A stretch of 64,000 nt of DNA from Burkholderiales bacterium 67-32 (lineage in GTDB: Bacteria > Pseudomonadota > Gammaproteobacteria > Burkholderiales > Burkholderiaceae_B), in contig MKUP01000012.1 of the NCBI GenBank assembly GCA_001898625.1, positions 1 through 64,000 of the forward strand, written 5' to 3'. Position numbers and translations under genes: made by a program. Shown piece after piece: positions 44,579-54,085 of the stretch. The number at the start of each line of letters is the position of its first letter. The stretch's first letter is position 1. A model generated the notes under the pieces. That model had not been told where the DNA came from, did not search any database, and was given only the letters and a program-made list of their open reading frames with translations.

Positions 44579-46672
44579 TTATTGGTTGCGCGCGATGGAA
44601 ATCACGAAGTTGCCGTAGGGTTCCATTTCGACCGACTGGTCCGGCCCGACGACGATGGTGGTGTCGGGCCGCTCGATGATGCAGGGGCCCGCGATCGCAT
44701 GGCCGGGACCCACGTCCTCGCTGCGGTAGATGTCGGCGCGGATGAAGCCGTGGCCGTAGAAATAGACCTGGCGGTCGGACACCGGCCGGTTCGAGCGGCC
44801 GGCACCCTCGACCTGGCGCGCCGCCGGCTTGATGACCGGGGACGTGCCCTCGACCCGCACCACGGTGAACTCCACGCCCGAGCTGCGCAGCGCGGTGTTC
44901 TTGCCGTAGATGCGCTCGTACTGCGCCTCGAAGGCATCCACCAGCGCGTCCACGTCGGCGGCCTGGAGCTGCCCGGCCGGCACCTCGACGCCGATCTCGT
45001 GCACCTGCTGGCGGAAACGCATGCCGATGTAGCGGTGGATGGTGACGTCGTCGCCCAGCGCTTCGCGCGCGCGGGCCTCGATCTGGCCGAAGCCCTCGTT
45101 CAGGGCCGCGATGTCGATGTGCTCGGACGCCCGCTTGAAGCGCGCCGGCGCGTGCTGGCCCACCGCCAGCGAGAACGAGCGGTGGCGGTCGCCCGTGACC
45201 GTGCCGTAGGCCGAATGCGCCGGCCCGGTGTTGGGCACGACCACCTTGCCGATGCCGGCCACCTCGGCGTACTGGTGCGCGTGCGTGGCGCCCGCGCCGC
45301 CGTAGGCCATCAGCACGAAGTCGCGCGGATCGTAGCCGGCGCGCAGCGTGACCCGGCGCAGCAGGTCCGCCATCTGGTTGTTGGCGACCTCGCGGATGCC
45401 CGCGGCCGCCTCTTCCACGCTCATGCCCAGCGGTTCGGCCACATGCTTGCGCACGGCTTCGCGCGCGGCCTCGACGTCCAGCCCCATGCGCCCGCCCAGG
45501 AAGTAGCGCGGATCGATGATGCCCAGCACCACGTCGGCGTCGGTGATGGTCGGCTCGACCCCGCCGCGGCCGTAGCACGCCGGCCCCGGCGTGGAGCCCG
45601 CGCTTTCCGGGCCCACCGTCAGGTGGCCGTCGCGCACGCGGGCGATGGAGCCCCCGCCCGCGCCGATGGCCGTGACCTTGATCGACGGCAGCGCCACGTG
45701 GAAGCGGCCGACTTCGCGCACGGTTTCCAACAGCGGCTGGCCGTCCACGATCAGGCCCACGTCGAAGCTGGTGCCGCCCATGTCGGCCGTCAGCACGTTG
45801 CGGTAGCCCAGCAGGTCGCCCAGCTTCTGCGAGGCCAGCACGCCGCCCGCCGGACCCGAGGTCAGCAGGTTGGCGGCCTGGAACGCGGCCTCGGCCGCCG
45901 GCAGCACGCCGCCGCCCGATTCCATGATGGAGATCGGCCCCTGGAAGCCGAAGCGCCGGATCGTTCCTTCCAGCCCGTTGATGTAGCGATGGATGACCGG
46001 GCCCAGGTAGGCGTTGATCGACGTGGTCGAGGTGCGCTCGTATTCGCCGATGATGGGCACCAGCAGCGAGGACGTCGTCACGAACAGCCCCGGCGCCTCT
46101 TCTTCCACCAGCTCGGCCAGGCGCTGCTCGTGCGCCGGATTGCGGAACGACCACAGCAGGCTGATGGCGATGGCTTCGACCCCCGCGTCGCGCAGCTCGC
46201 GTATGGCCTGCCGCGCCGCCGCCTCGTCCAGCGGCACGATGACGTCGCCCTTGTAGTCCACGCGCTCGGCCACGCCCTTGATCAGCTCCAGCGGCACGAT
46301 GGGCTCGGGCACGCGGCGCTTCGAGAAATGCGAGATCTCGTGCGTGGGCATGCCGATCCAGCCACCCATGGCGCGCTGGATACGCAGCGTGTCTTCGAAG
46401 CCGCGCGTGGTCAGGAGCCCCGTCTTCGCGCCCTTGCGTTCGATGAACGCGTTGGTCGCGGCAGTGGTGCCGTGCGAGAAGTATTTCAGTTCGGCCACCA
46501 GCCGGTCGGCCGGAATGCCCAGTTCCTCGGCCGCCAGTTTCATGGCGTCCAGCACGCCGCGCGTGCGGTCGTCGGGCGTGGTCAGTGCCTTGAAGATGCG
46601 CACGTCGCCGTCGTCGGACAGAAGAACGAGGTCGGTGAACGTCCCTCCGATATCCGTACCTATGTAAGACAC
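44579..46672 (-). CDS. hydantoinase A/acetophenone-carboxylase-like subunit
   Basis: A 697-aa protein of the HyuA/N-methylhydantoinase A family. Its ATPase-like fold is visible in YIGTDIGGTFTDLVLL near the start and in ADMGGTSFDVGLI; GAGGGSIA and GGAGATHAHQYA follow. GTG 46672 is chosen over the upstream ATG 46699 because GGAGG sits 8 bases before it and the family begins there. It opens a leftward operon of six genes through RidA. An AT-rich palindrome lies about 100 bp upstream. Confidence 0.9.
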   Translation of the reverse strand: MSYIGTDIGGTFTDLVLLSDDGDVRIFKALTTPDDRTRGVLDAMKLAAEELGIPADRLVAELKYFSHGTTAATNAFIERKGAKTGLLTTRGFEDTLRIQRAMGGWIGMPTHEISHFSKRRVPEPIVPLELIKGVAERVDYKGDVIVPLDEAAARQAIRELRDAGVEAIAISLLWSFRNPAHEQRLAELVEEEAPGLFVTTSSLLVPIIGEYERTSTTSINAYLGPVIHRYINGLEGTIRRFGFQGPISIMESGGGVLPAAEAAFQAANLLTSGPAGGVLASQKLGDLLGYRNVLTADMGGTSFDVGLIVDGQPLLETVREVGRFHVALPSIKVTAIGAGGGSIARVRDGHLTVGPESAGSTPGPACYGRGGVEPTITDADVVLGIIDPRYFLGGRMGLDVEAAREAVRKHVAEPLGMSVEEAAAGIREVANNQMADLLRRVTLRAGYDPRDFVLMAYGGAGATHAHQYAEVAGIGKVVVPNTGPAHSAYGTVTGDRHRSFSLAVGQHAPARFKRASEHIDIAALNEGFGQIEARAREALGDDVTIHRYIGMRFRQQVHEIGVEVPAGQLQAADVDALVDAFEAQYERIYGKNTALRSSGVEFTVVRVEGTSPVIKPAARQVEGAGRSNRPVSDRQVYFYGHGFIRADIYRSEDVGPGHAIAGPCIIERPDTTIVVGPDQSVEMEPYGNFVISIARNQ

Positions 46673-46771
46673 GAGTCTTTCCTCCAGATGCCGCCCCACG
46701 GGCGATCGTTCCCCGGCACACGGCCGCCACGCGGCTGTGTCCGAATCTGGCGCTATTAAAACCCGAAAAAC

Positions 46772-46795
46772 ATTCTATGTATAGAACTATAGAAT
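46772..46795. promoter_or_regulatory. nested palindromes in the hyuA-like promoter region
   Basis: TTCTAT-GT-ATAGAA (46773-46786) is a perfect inverted repeat, and a second ATAGAA-like half-site follows, so that ATTCTA (46772) and TAGAAT (46795) also pair. The patch is strongly AT-rich against a GC-rich background and lies 100 bp upstream of the operon start, a likely operator-promoter. Confidence 0.6.
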
Positions 46796-46860
46796 TTTAA
46801 AAGACTAGGTAATTACCCTTTTATAGCCGCACGCGGGCGCCTGTCGACGCCCGCGCGGGC

Positions 46861-48996
46861 TCACTCCTTCTTCAGCAGGGACTTCAGCCGGTCCAGCCTT
46901 TCCTTGGCGCTGAGCCCCGGCGTGGCATCGGCCACCCGGTCGTCTTCCAGCCCCATTTCCTTGATGAAGCGCGAAGGCTCGCGCGCGATGTCCTCGCGGC
47001 CGCGCTTGCGCTTCTTGCACCAGGTGACGTTCAGCGTGCGCCGCGCGCGCGTGATGCCGACGTACATCAGGCGGCGTTCTTCCTGCACGCGGGCTTCCAG
47101 CGATTCGGCGGCCTTGGCGGGGTCGCCTTCCTCGTCGTCCTTGCCCAGGTGGGGCAGCAGCCCTTCCTCGGTGCCGATCAGGAACACGTGCGGATACTCC
47201 AGGCCCTTGGAGGCGTGCAGCGTGGACATGCGCACCAGGTCGGGATCCTCGTCGTCGCTTTTCTCGAGCATGGTGATGAGCGCGATGTGCTGGACCAGGT
47301 CCATCAGGCTCATCTTGTCTTCCTCGGCCTTGCGCTTGAGCCAGCCCAGGAGGTCCAGCACGGTCTGCCAGCGGTTCTGCGCGCCGCGCTCGTCGAAGTG
47401 GTCGTACAGGTAGCGCTCGTACTGGATGGCGCGCACCAGGTCGTCCAGGATCTCGGAAGCACTCTCGCCCGACGGGGCGGCGTCGCCCTTGGCCGCGCCG
47501 GCGCGCCACTGCATGCGGTTGATGAACTCGCAGAATTCGCGCAGCGGCCCGAGCTGGCGCGGTTGCAGGCGCTGCTCCAGGCCCGTCTCGAACACGGCGG
47601 CGAACAGCGGGATCTCACGTTCGCCCGCGTAGGTGCCCAGCACTTCCAGGGTCGACTGCCCCACGCCGCGCTTGGGCGTGGTGATGGCGCGGATGAAGGC
47701 CGGATCGTCCTCGTCGTTGGCGATCAGGCGCAGGTAGGCCATGATGTCGCGCACCTCGGCCTTGTCGAAGAAGCTCTGTCCGCCCGACACCATGTACGGG
47801 ATCTTCAGGTTGCGCAGCGCCTGTTCGAGTATGCGGGCCTGGTGGTTGCTGCGATAGAGGATGGCGAAGTCGCGCCAGTCGGCCTTCAGCTCGAAGCGCG
47901 CGGCGGAGATGCGCATGGCCACGGATTCGGCCTCGGCCTCTTCGTCGTCCATGGGGATGACGCCGATCGGATCGCCCACGCCCAGGTCGGACCACAGCTT
48001 CTTGTCGAACAGCTTGGGGTTGTGCCCGATGACGTTGTTGGCCGCCGCCAGGATGCGCTGCATGGAACGGTAGTTCTGTTCGAGCTTGATGACGCGCAGG
48101 TTGGGATAATCGGTGGTGAGCTTGGCCAGGTTCTCGATGGTCGCGCCGCGCCAGGCGTAGATGGCCTGGTCGTCGTCGCCCACCGCGGTCAGCATCGCAC
48201 GCGGCCCGGTCAGCAGTTGCACCAGCCGGTACTGGCAGGCGTTGGTGTCCTGGTATTCGTCCACCAGCAGGTAGCGGATGCGTGACTGCCAGCGCTCGCG
48301 CGCCTCGTGGTCGGACTCCAGCAGCCGGGCCGGCAGGCGGATCAGGTCGTCGAAATCGACGGACTGGTAGGAGCGCAGGGTCGCGTTGTAGCTGCGGTAG
48401 ACGCGCGCGGCATCGCGCTCGCTGTCGGTCGAGGCCAGGCGCTCGGCCTGGTCCGGTTCGACCAGGGCGTTCTTCCAGAGCGAGATGGCGTTCTGCACGC
48501 CGCGGATCAGGCCCTTGTCGGTCGTGGCGACCAGTTCCTGCACGATGCCCATGGCGTCGTCCGCCGCCAGGATGGAGAACTGCGGCTTGAGCCCGACCTG
48601 CTTGGCTTCCTCGCGCAACATCTTCACACCCAGCGAGTGGAAGGTGCTGATGGTCAGGCCCTTGATGGCATTGGGCGGGGCGACGGAGCCGACCCGCTCG
48701 GCCATTTCGCGCGCGGCCTTGTTGGTGAAGGTGAGCGCCGCCACGTTGCGCGCCGAATAGCCGCAGTCGCGCAGCAGATAGGCGATTTTCTGCGTGATGA
48801 CGCGGGTCTTGCCGCTGCCCGCCCCGGCCAGCACCAGGCAGGGGCCGTCCAGGTAACGCACGGCCTCGCGCTGCGCCGGGTTCATGCCGGCGTCGAGCGG
48901 CGGCAGCGCGGCCGATGCGCGCCCGTCGGGCTTGTTCAGCCGCGAGTCGGCGCGGTCCATGGCACGGGTCGCGGCGGAAGGGGAAGAGGCAGTCAT
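46861..48996 (-). CDS. rep: ATP-dependent DNA helicase Rep (UvrD family)
   Basis: A 711-aa SF1A helicase. It starts MTASSPSA with a short extra N-terminal tail before the family start LDAGMNPAQREAV. Visible are Walker A GAGSGKTRVIT, motif II VDEYQDTN, motif III GDDDQAIYAWRG and LEQNYRSM. The pattern with LVLAGAGSGKTRVITQKIAYL fits Rep better than UvrD. Rep helps forks pass bound proteins. It lies next to priA, also a replication-restart gene, and is read in the same direction. Confidence 0.9.
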   Translation of the reverse strand: MTASSPSAATRAMDRADSRLNKPDGRASAALPPLDAGMNPAQREAVRYLDGPCLVLAGAGSGKTRVITQKIAYLLRDCGYSARNVAALTFTNKAAREMAERVGSVAPPNAIKGLTISTFHSLGVKMLREEAKQVGLKPQFSILAADDAMGIVQELVATTDKGLIRGVQNAISLWKNALVEPDQAERLASTDSERDAARVYRSYNATLRSYQSVDFDDLIRLPARLLESDHEARERWQSRIRYLLVDEYQDTNACQYRLVQLLTGPRAMLTAVGDDDQAIYAWRGATIENLAKLTTDYPNLRVIKLEQNYRSMQRILAAANNVIGHNPKLFDKKLWSDLGVGDPIGVIPMDDEEAEAESVAMRISAARFELKADWRDFAILYRSNHQARILEQALRNLKIPYMVSGGQSFFDKAEVRDIMAYLRLIANDEDDPAFIRAITTPKRGVGQSTLEVLGTYAGEREIPLFAAVFETGLEQRLQPRQLGPLREFCEFINRMQWRAGAAKGDAAPSGESASEILDDLVRAIQYERYLYDHFDERGAQNRWQTVLDLLGWLKRKAEEDKMSLMDLVQHIALITMLEKSDDEDPDLVRMSTLHASKGLEYPHVFLIGTEEGLLPHLGKDDEEGDPAKAAESLEARVQEERRLMYVGITRARRTLNVTWCKKRKRGREDIAREPSRFIKEMGLEDDRVADATPGLSAKERLDRLKSLLKKE

Positions 48997-49084
48997 ACGG
49001 AAGCTTGGCAATCGATGGCGCGCGGCGGGCGGCCGCGCGGACGGTAATCGGAGGCAGGCGTGGACGGCGGCCGGCGATCGCGCA

Positions 49085-51346
49085 TCAGATCTCCAGCGGA
49101 TCGACCTCGAGGTGCCAGCGCACCCGGGCGGTCGCCGCCAGGCCGGGCAGCACGCCGGCCCAGGCCCGCAGGAACCCCTGCAGCGCGGGACGGCTGTCGC
49201 TTTCCACCAGCAACTGGGCGCGTTCGACATTGGCCACGCGAACCACGCGCAGCGGTACGGGATCATAGAGCGTAATGCGCGACATATCCGCGACCTGGGA
49301 CGAATCGGTCCCATCCGTCCAGGCCCGGGCCTGCGCCAGGAAGGCCTGGGCCTGGGCCAGTTCGCGCGCCTCGGCGGTCAGCAGGGCCTGGTAGGCGAAC
49401 GGCGGCAGGCCCGCCGACTCGCGCTCGCGCAGCGCATAGCGCGCGAAGCCCGCGTAGTCGTGGCGCACCAGAGCCTGGTACAGCGGCTGCTCGGGATAGC
49501 CGGTCTGGATGTAGACCTCGGCGGGCGTGCCGGCGCGTCCGGCGCGGCCCGCCACCTGCATCAATTGCGCGAACAGGCGCTCGGGCGCGCGGAAGTCGTG
49601 CGAGAACAGCATGGCGTCGGCATTGAGCACGCCGACGAAGCCCAGGTTCTGGAAGTCGTGCCCCTTGGCCACCATCTGCGTGCCGACCAGGATGTCGATG
49701 TCGCCGGCATGCATGCGGGCGAACAGTTCCTGGGCGCTGCCCTTGCGGCGCGTGCTGTCGGCATCGATGCGCGCGATGCGCGCGCCGGGGAAAAGCTCGC
49801 CCAGGTGTTCCTCCAGCCGCTGCGTGCCGCGGCCCATGGGCTGCAGGTCCTGGTTGCCGCAGTCCGGGCAGGCCGTCGGCACCCGCTGCTGCCAGCCGCA
49901 ATGGTGGCAGCGCAGTTCGTGGCGCCCCGGGCCGCCCGGCACGCGCGGCGGCTGGCGATGCAGCACCATGTAGGCCGAGCAGCGCGGGCAGCCGCTGACC
50001 CAGCCGCAGGCATCGCAATGCAGCACGGGCGCGTAGCCGCGCCGGTTCAGGAAGATCAACGATTGCTCGCCCTTTTCCAGCCGCTGCGCCACGGCTTGCA
50101 GCAAGGGCGGCGCCAGGCCCTGCTGGAGCTTCACGTTGCGGGTGTCGAGCAGCCGGATGCGCGGCGGTTCGGCGGCCAGGGCCCGCTGCGGCAGGGACAG
50201 CAGCAGGTAGCGGCCGGACTGGGCATGGTGCCAGGTCTCCAGCGATGGCGTGGCCGAGCCCAGGATCACCGGCACGCCGCGGTCGCGGGCACGCCAGATC
50301 GCCAGGTCGCGGGCGGAATAGCGCAGTCCTTCCTGCTGCTTGTAGGAAGGGTCGTGCTCTTCGTCGACCACGATCAGGCCCAGATCGGGCAGCGGCGTGA
50401 ACAGCGACAGCCGCGTCCCCAGCAGCACCCGGGCCTGTCCACGCACGGCCCGCAGCCAGGCCTCCAGCCGTTCGCCGTCGGCCAGCCCGCTATGCAGCAC
50501 GGCCACTCCGCCCGGTCCCGCGATGGCCTCCAACCGCCGGCGGAACACCTGTTCGAGCTGCGGCGTCAGGTTGATCTCGGGCACCAGCAGCATCACCTGC
50601 CGGCCCTCGCGCAAGACGCGCTCGGCGACGCGCAGGTAGACCTCGGTCTTGCCGCTGCCGGTCACGCCATGCAGCAGCACGGGCTTGAAGCCCGACAGGC
50701 CCGACAAGGCATTCACCGCCTCCTGCTGGGAGGCGTTCAGGGTGGGCAGAGAAATCGGCGGCGCCGAGGGCGTCGATTCTGGGTTTTCAGGGATGACAAC
50801 GTTTTCTTCGAAAGTAAGTGCCTGCTCCTCGCCTTCCGTCTGGCTCTTCTTGCGCCGTGTCCGTTTGGGCTTGGCCGCCCGCGCAGCCTTCGCATCCAGC
50901 CGGGCCACCGGCCCGCCCGCCGCGCGCAAGCCCTGGTAGGCCGCGGGCTTGCGCAGCGGCCCGGGCAGCGCGGGCAACATGACCTCGCCCATCGGGCGTT
51001 GATAGTAATCGGCGGCAAAAGCCGCCAACTTCAGCCAATCATCAGGGAATGGGGGCAGATCATCCAGCATCTGCACCACGTCCTTGACCTGCTCGACCGC
51101 TACCGCCGGCGTTGCCGGGGTCTCGATGACGATGCCCACCATCTCCCGCCGGCCGAAAGAAACGATCAGGCGCTGCCCCACCCGCGCACCGGCGGGGGCG
51201 CGATAGTCGAACACCCCCGCCAGCGGCACGTCCAATGCCACCCGTACCCAGGTCGCCCCCTCACCCGCGCTTGGCGGAATGACGGATAGAGGGACGGACA
51301 GGGATGTGGACAACTGGTGAACTCCAGTGAAAGACCACGGCATCAT
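49085..51346 (-). CDS. priA: primosomal helicase PriA
   Basis: A 753-aa replication-restart helicase: an N-terminal 3'-DNA-end binding domain (VRVALDVPLAGVFDYRAP), Walker A GVTGSGKTEVY, DEEH box VVDEEHDPSYKQ and the zinc-binding cysteines CDACGW, CPRC, CHHCGW and CPDCGN. A Lys/Arg-rich insert (KRTRRKKSQ) lies before the helicase core. Two tandem ATGs start at 51346. It is transcribed leftward from a DnaA-box-rich intergenic region. Confidence 0.95.
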   Translation of the reverse strand: MMPWSFTGVHQLSTSLSVPLSVIPPSAGEGATWVRVALDVPLAGVFDYRAPAGARVGQRLIVSFGRREMVGIVIETPATPAVAVEQVKDVVQMLDDLPPFPDDWLKLAAFAADYYQRPMGEVMLPALPGPLRKPAAYQGLRAAGGPVARLDAKAARAAKPKRTRRKKSQTEGEEQALTFEENVVIPENPESTPSAPPISLPTLNASQQEAVNALSGLSGFKPVLLHGVTGSGKTEVYLRVAERVLREGRQVMLLVPEINLTPQLEQVFRRRLEAIAGPGGVAVLHSGLADGERLEAWLRAVRGQARVLLGTRLSLFTPLPDLGLIVVDEEHDPSYKQQEGLRYSARDLAIWRARDRGVPVILGSATPSLETWHHAQSGRYLLLSLPQRALAAEPPRIRLLDTRNVKLQQGLAPPLLQAVAQRLEKGEQSLIFLNRRGYAPVLHCDACGWVSGCPRCSAYMVLHRQPPRVPGGPGRHELRCHHCGWQQRVPTACPDCGNQDLQPMGRGTQRLEEHLGELFPGARIARIDADSTRRKGSAQELFARMHAGDIDILVGTQMVAKGHDFQNLGFVGVLNADAMLFSHDFRAPERLFAQLMQVAGRAGRAGTPAEVYIQTGYPEQPLYQALVRHDYAGFARYALRERESAGLPPFAYQALLTAEARELAQAQAFLAQARAWTDGTDSSQVADMSRITLYDPVPLRVVRVANVERAQLLVESDSRPALQGFLRAWAGVLPGLAATARVRWHLEVDPLEI

Positions 51347-51688
51347 CGCCGCGGGAACTTAAAGTAAAACCTCTGAATCTTTGCTAACCCCAGCGCTTGA
51401 CAGGGAATTTTTTTGCGAACCGAAAGCTGTGGATAACTTTGGGGACAACCGGCGCACAAATAAGGTAATAGGACGTAGACGAAAAGTGCTTGCTTTGGGA
51501 TCTAATGATACAGATTCACTAAAACCTAAAAAAATCAACTACTTAAAGCCTACAGCCGTAGTCCCATCGAGCTTGCAAGATACGTTCCCGGCCCATGCCC
51601 GAATGTGCATAAGTCGAATCCGCATACCAGGCAATACGGGTTAGCACTGCCATCCCGCCCCCGCGTGACGGGGGCTTGTCCACAGGCC
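51347..51688. other. AT-rich gap with DnaA-box-like sites between priA and hemE
   Basis: No gene is seen. Sites fitting the DnaA box (TTWTNCACA) are TGTGGATAA at 51428-51436 and TGTGCATAA at 51604-51612, both reverse; TTGTCCACA at 51676-51684 and TGTGGACAA at 51305-51313 (inside the priA 5' end) each differ by one base. AT-rich runs lie at 51360-51420 and 51500-51550. This may be a DnaA-controlled promoter region or part of an origin. Confidence 0.5.
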
Positions 51689-52762
51689 CTAGGCGCCGGC
51701 GCGCTGGCCGCGGCGGTGCTGGTGGACGGCCTCGACCAGCACCTCGACCGCCTCGGGCGGCGTGAACTGCGAGATGCCATGGCCCAGGTTGAAGACGTGG
51801 CCCGGCCCCGCGCCGTAGCTGTCCAGCGTGCGCGCCACTTCGGCCCGGATTCGGTCGGCACCGCCGAACAAGGTCATCGGATCCAGGTTGCCCTGCAAGG
51901 CGACGCGGTCCCCCACGGCGGCCCGCGCCTTGCCCAGGTTGACGGTCCAGTCCAGGCCGACGGCATCGCAGCCGGAGGCGGCGATCTCTTCCAGCCACAG
52001 CCCGCCGCCCTTGGTGAACACGATGGCCGGCACCTGCCGGCCTTCACGCTGCCGCACCAGCCCGGCCAGGACCTGCCGGGTATAGGCCAGCGAGAACTCC
52101 TGGAACAGGCCGTCGGCCAGCACGCCCCCCCAGCTGTCGAAGATCATGACCGCCTGGGCGCCCGCCTCGATCTGGGCATTCAGGTAGACGGCGACCGCCT
52201 GCGCGTTCACGCTCAGGATCCGATGCATGAGATCGGGCCGGCTGTACATCATGGTCTTGACCGTGCGGTAGTCGCTGGACCCGGCGCCTTCCACCATGTA
52301 ACAGGCCAGCGTCCACGGGCTGCCGGAAAAGCCGATCAGCGGCACGCGGCCGTGCAGCTCGCGCCGGATCTGCTTGACGGCGGCGAACACGTAGTCCAGC
52401 TCGGCCATGTCGGGCACGGCCAGGTTGGCCACATCGGCCTCGGTGCGCAGCGGGCGCGCGAAGCGCGGCCCCTCGCCCGCGGCGAAGTCCAGGCCCAGGC
52501 CCATGGCGTCGGGCACGGTCAGGATGTCGGAAAACAGGATGGCCGCGTCCAGCGGAAAGCGCGCCAGCGGTTGCAGCGTGACCTCGGTCGCATAGTCGGG
52601 ATTCTTGGCCAGGCCCAGGAAGGAGCCGGCGCGCGCGCGGGTGGCGTTGTACTCGGGCAGATAGCGGCCGGCCTGCCGCATCAGCCAGACCGGGGTGTAT
52701 TCGGTTTCCTGGCGCGCGAGAGCCCGCAAAAAGACGTCATTCTGGAGTTTGGGCTCGGACAC
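51689..52762 (-). CDS. hemE: uroporphyrinogen decarboxylase HemE
   Basis: A 357-aa cytosolic enzyme that converts uroporphyrinogen III to coproporphyrinogen III in haem synthesis. Motifs: [16 protein letters not shown] near the start and [18 protein letters not shown] 52762 is preferred to TTG 52777 because GAGG is 6 bases ahead and the length then equals the family norm. Confidence 0.96.
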   Translation of the reverse strand: MSEPKLQNDVFLRALARQETEYTPVWLMRQAGRYLPEYNATRARAGSFLGLAKNPDYATEVTLQPLARFPLDAAILFSDILTVPDAMGLGLDFAAGEGPRFARPLRTEADVANLAVPDMAELDYVFAAVKQIRRELHGRVPLIGFSGSPWTLACYMVEGAGSSDYRTVKTMMYSRPDLMHRILSVNAQAVAVYLNAQIEAGAQAVMIFDSWGGVLADGLFQEFSLAYTRQVLAGLVRQREGRQVPAIVFTKGGGLWLEEIAASGCDAVGLDWTVNLGKARAAVGDRVALQGNLDPMTLFGGADRIRAEVARTLDSYGAGPGHVFNLGHGISQFTPPEAVEVLVEAVHQHRRGQRAGA

Positions 52763-52808
52763 GGCGGACCTCGGCAAAGAGAAGCCTGGGATTTTACCTG
52801 GGTAGCAC

Positions 52809-53141
52809 TCAAGCGAACTTCATCAGCAACAGCCCGAGCACCAGGAGCCCCATTCCGGCCCAGCCGGCGGGCCGGATACGCTGGCCGAACAGGGCCCGGC
52901 CGGCCAGCGCGGTGGCCAGGATACCCAGCGCGCCCCAGGCGGCGTAGGCCACCGACAGCTCGATGCCCTGCACCGCCACGTACAGGCAGGCGAAGGCGCC
53001 GAACACCAGGGCGATGGACAGCGCCCCGTACAGCTTGCGGGTGAAGCCCCGCGACAGTTTCAGGAAAATGTTGGCCGCCACTTCCAGGCCCGCCGCGACC
53101 AGCAGCATGACCCCGTGGAACCAGGTGAAGGAATCCAGCAT
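52809..53141 (-). CDS. mdtI: SMR-family polyamine exporter subunit MdtI
   Basis: A 110-aa four-helix protein of the small multidrug resistance family. The sequence [22 protein letters not shown] and [13 protein letters not shown] fit MdtI, which works with MdtJ in spermidine export. The order mdtJ-mdtI with a 9-bp gap is the same as in enterobacteria. Confidence 0.88.
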   Translation of the reverse strand: MLDSFTWFHGVMLLVAAGLEVAANIFLKLSRGFTRKLYGALSIALVFGAFACLYVAVQGIELSVAYAAWGALGILATALAGRALFGQRIRPAGWAGMGLLVLGLLLMKFA

Positions 53142-53150
53142 GGCGCCCCC

Positions 53151-53516
53151 TTACCGCGGGGCGGCAAGCGCGGGAACGGTGTCTTCGTCCGCGGCCGGCG
53201 TCATGCCGCGCTTGATGAGCAGGATGCCGCCCAGCACGGCGGCGATGCCGGCCGCCTTGGCGGGGCCGATGCTTTCACCGAACCAGGCCAGGCTGACCAG
53301 CGTGATCGCCACCAGCCCCACGCCTTCCCAGACGGCGTAGGCCAGGCCCACCGGCACGCGGGTCACGGCCAGCGACAGCGCGTAGTACGACGCGCCCAAC
53401 AGGACGAACATCGCGGCGAGGCCGCCCAGGTGTCCGTGGATACTGCTCCATTTCATGAAGCTGGTGCCCGCCACCTCGGCAACGATGGCGATGGCAAGAA
53501 AAAACCAATGTCGCAT
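53151..53516 (-). CDS. mdtJ: SMR-family polyamine exporter subunit MdtJ
   Basis: A 121-aa four-helix protein, with MRHWFFLAIAIVAEVAGT, FMKWSS and LAYAVWEGVGL; length equals that of E. coli MdtJ. ATG 53516 has GAGGAG 6 bases ahead. It heads the mdtJI pair and is preceded after 38 bp by a small membrane ORF. Confidence 0.88.
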   Translation of the reverse strand: MRHWFFLAIAIVAEVAGTSFMKWSSIHGHLGGLAAMFVLLGASYYALSLAVTRVPVGLAYAVWEGVGLVAITLVSLAWFGESIGPAKAAGIAAVLGGILLIKRGMTPAADEDTVPALAAPR

Positions 53517-53554
53517 GATGCGCTCCTCGTTTTCATGGCTGCATTGCGGAATTG

Positions 53555-53710
53555 TTACCTTGCGAGCAACAATATTCCGGCCATGATCACGAAGGGCAGC
53601 AGCACCTTGGCGGCGGCCACGAGAACCTCGGCCGGGCGGAACGCGAACGCGGGGCTCGGCATCGCCGGCGGGGCCGCAGGGGTAAGTCGATGGGTAATGG
53701 GCGTATTCAT
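53555..53710 (-). CDS. small membrane protein directly upstream of mdtJI
   Basis: A 51-aa frame with a Pro/Ala-rich first half and one C-terminal TM helix (about residues 28-50, ending MAGILLLAR). The start has AAGGAAG with GCGCATC before the ATG, nearly the same initiation region as mdtJ (GAGGAGCGCATCATG). No family is recognised. It could be a small subunit or a translated leader for mdtJI; E. coli mdtJI has a reported leader ORF (mdtU), but no sequence similarity is claimed. Confidence 0.65.
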   Translation of the reverse strand: MNTPITHRLTPAAPPAMPSPAFAFRPAEVLVAAAKVLLPFVIMAGILLLAR

Positions 53711-53820
53711 GATGCGCTTCCTTGAGTTGACGAGCGCGAGCAGCCATGCGGCTGGCGCGGCGGTCGTGCGTGATGGCGAAGTCTGGTTGCGTGCACGGCG
53801 GCACGGGCGTCCGGACGACG

Positions 53821-53988
53821 CTAACGATCCGGTGCGGGGAGGATCGAGGAAGCGCGGAAGACACGGGCAGGATGGCTGCGGAGAACCGGCCGGGCACCAT
53901 GCGTGGCATGGACGGCGATTCGGGCATATCCTGCGGCGAACGTGGCAGGGCGCCTTGCGATCGGTCCGCGGAACAGCGGGCAGAACAT
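53821..53988 (-). CDS. possible 55-aa leader ORF, Arg/Pro-rich
   Basis: ATG 53988 with GGGAG 6 bases ahead opens a frame of 55 codons rich in Arg, Ala and Pro, in the otherwise empty leader of the mdtJI transcript. Composition is no better than chance for GC-rich DNA, so this stays a weak call. A possible -10 TATACT for leftward transcription lies at 54030-54035. Confidence 0.3.
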   Translation of the reverse strand: MFCPLFRGPIARRPATFAAGYARIAVHATHGARPVLRSHPARVFRASSILPAPDR

Positions 53989-54085
53989 GGGGTCGCTCCC
54001 TATGAAAAAGGATACTGATTGCGTATTCCAGTATAGGGCGTCATTGCTTCGATGCCTTGATCACATTGTTATCTATACTTGAACA

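Noticed and set aside
44561-46759. 732-codon + strand frame opposite the hyuA-like gene
   Set aside because: Antisense shadow; no domain seen, while the minus strand carries the HyuA ATPase-like motifs.
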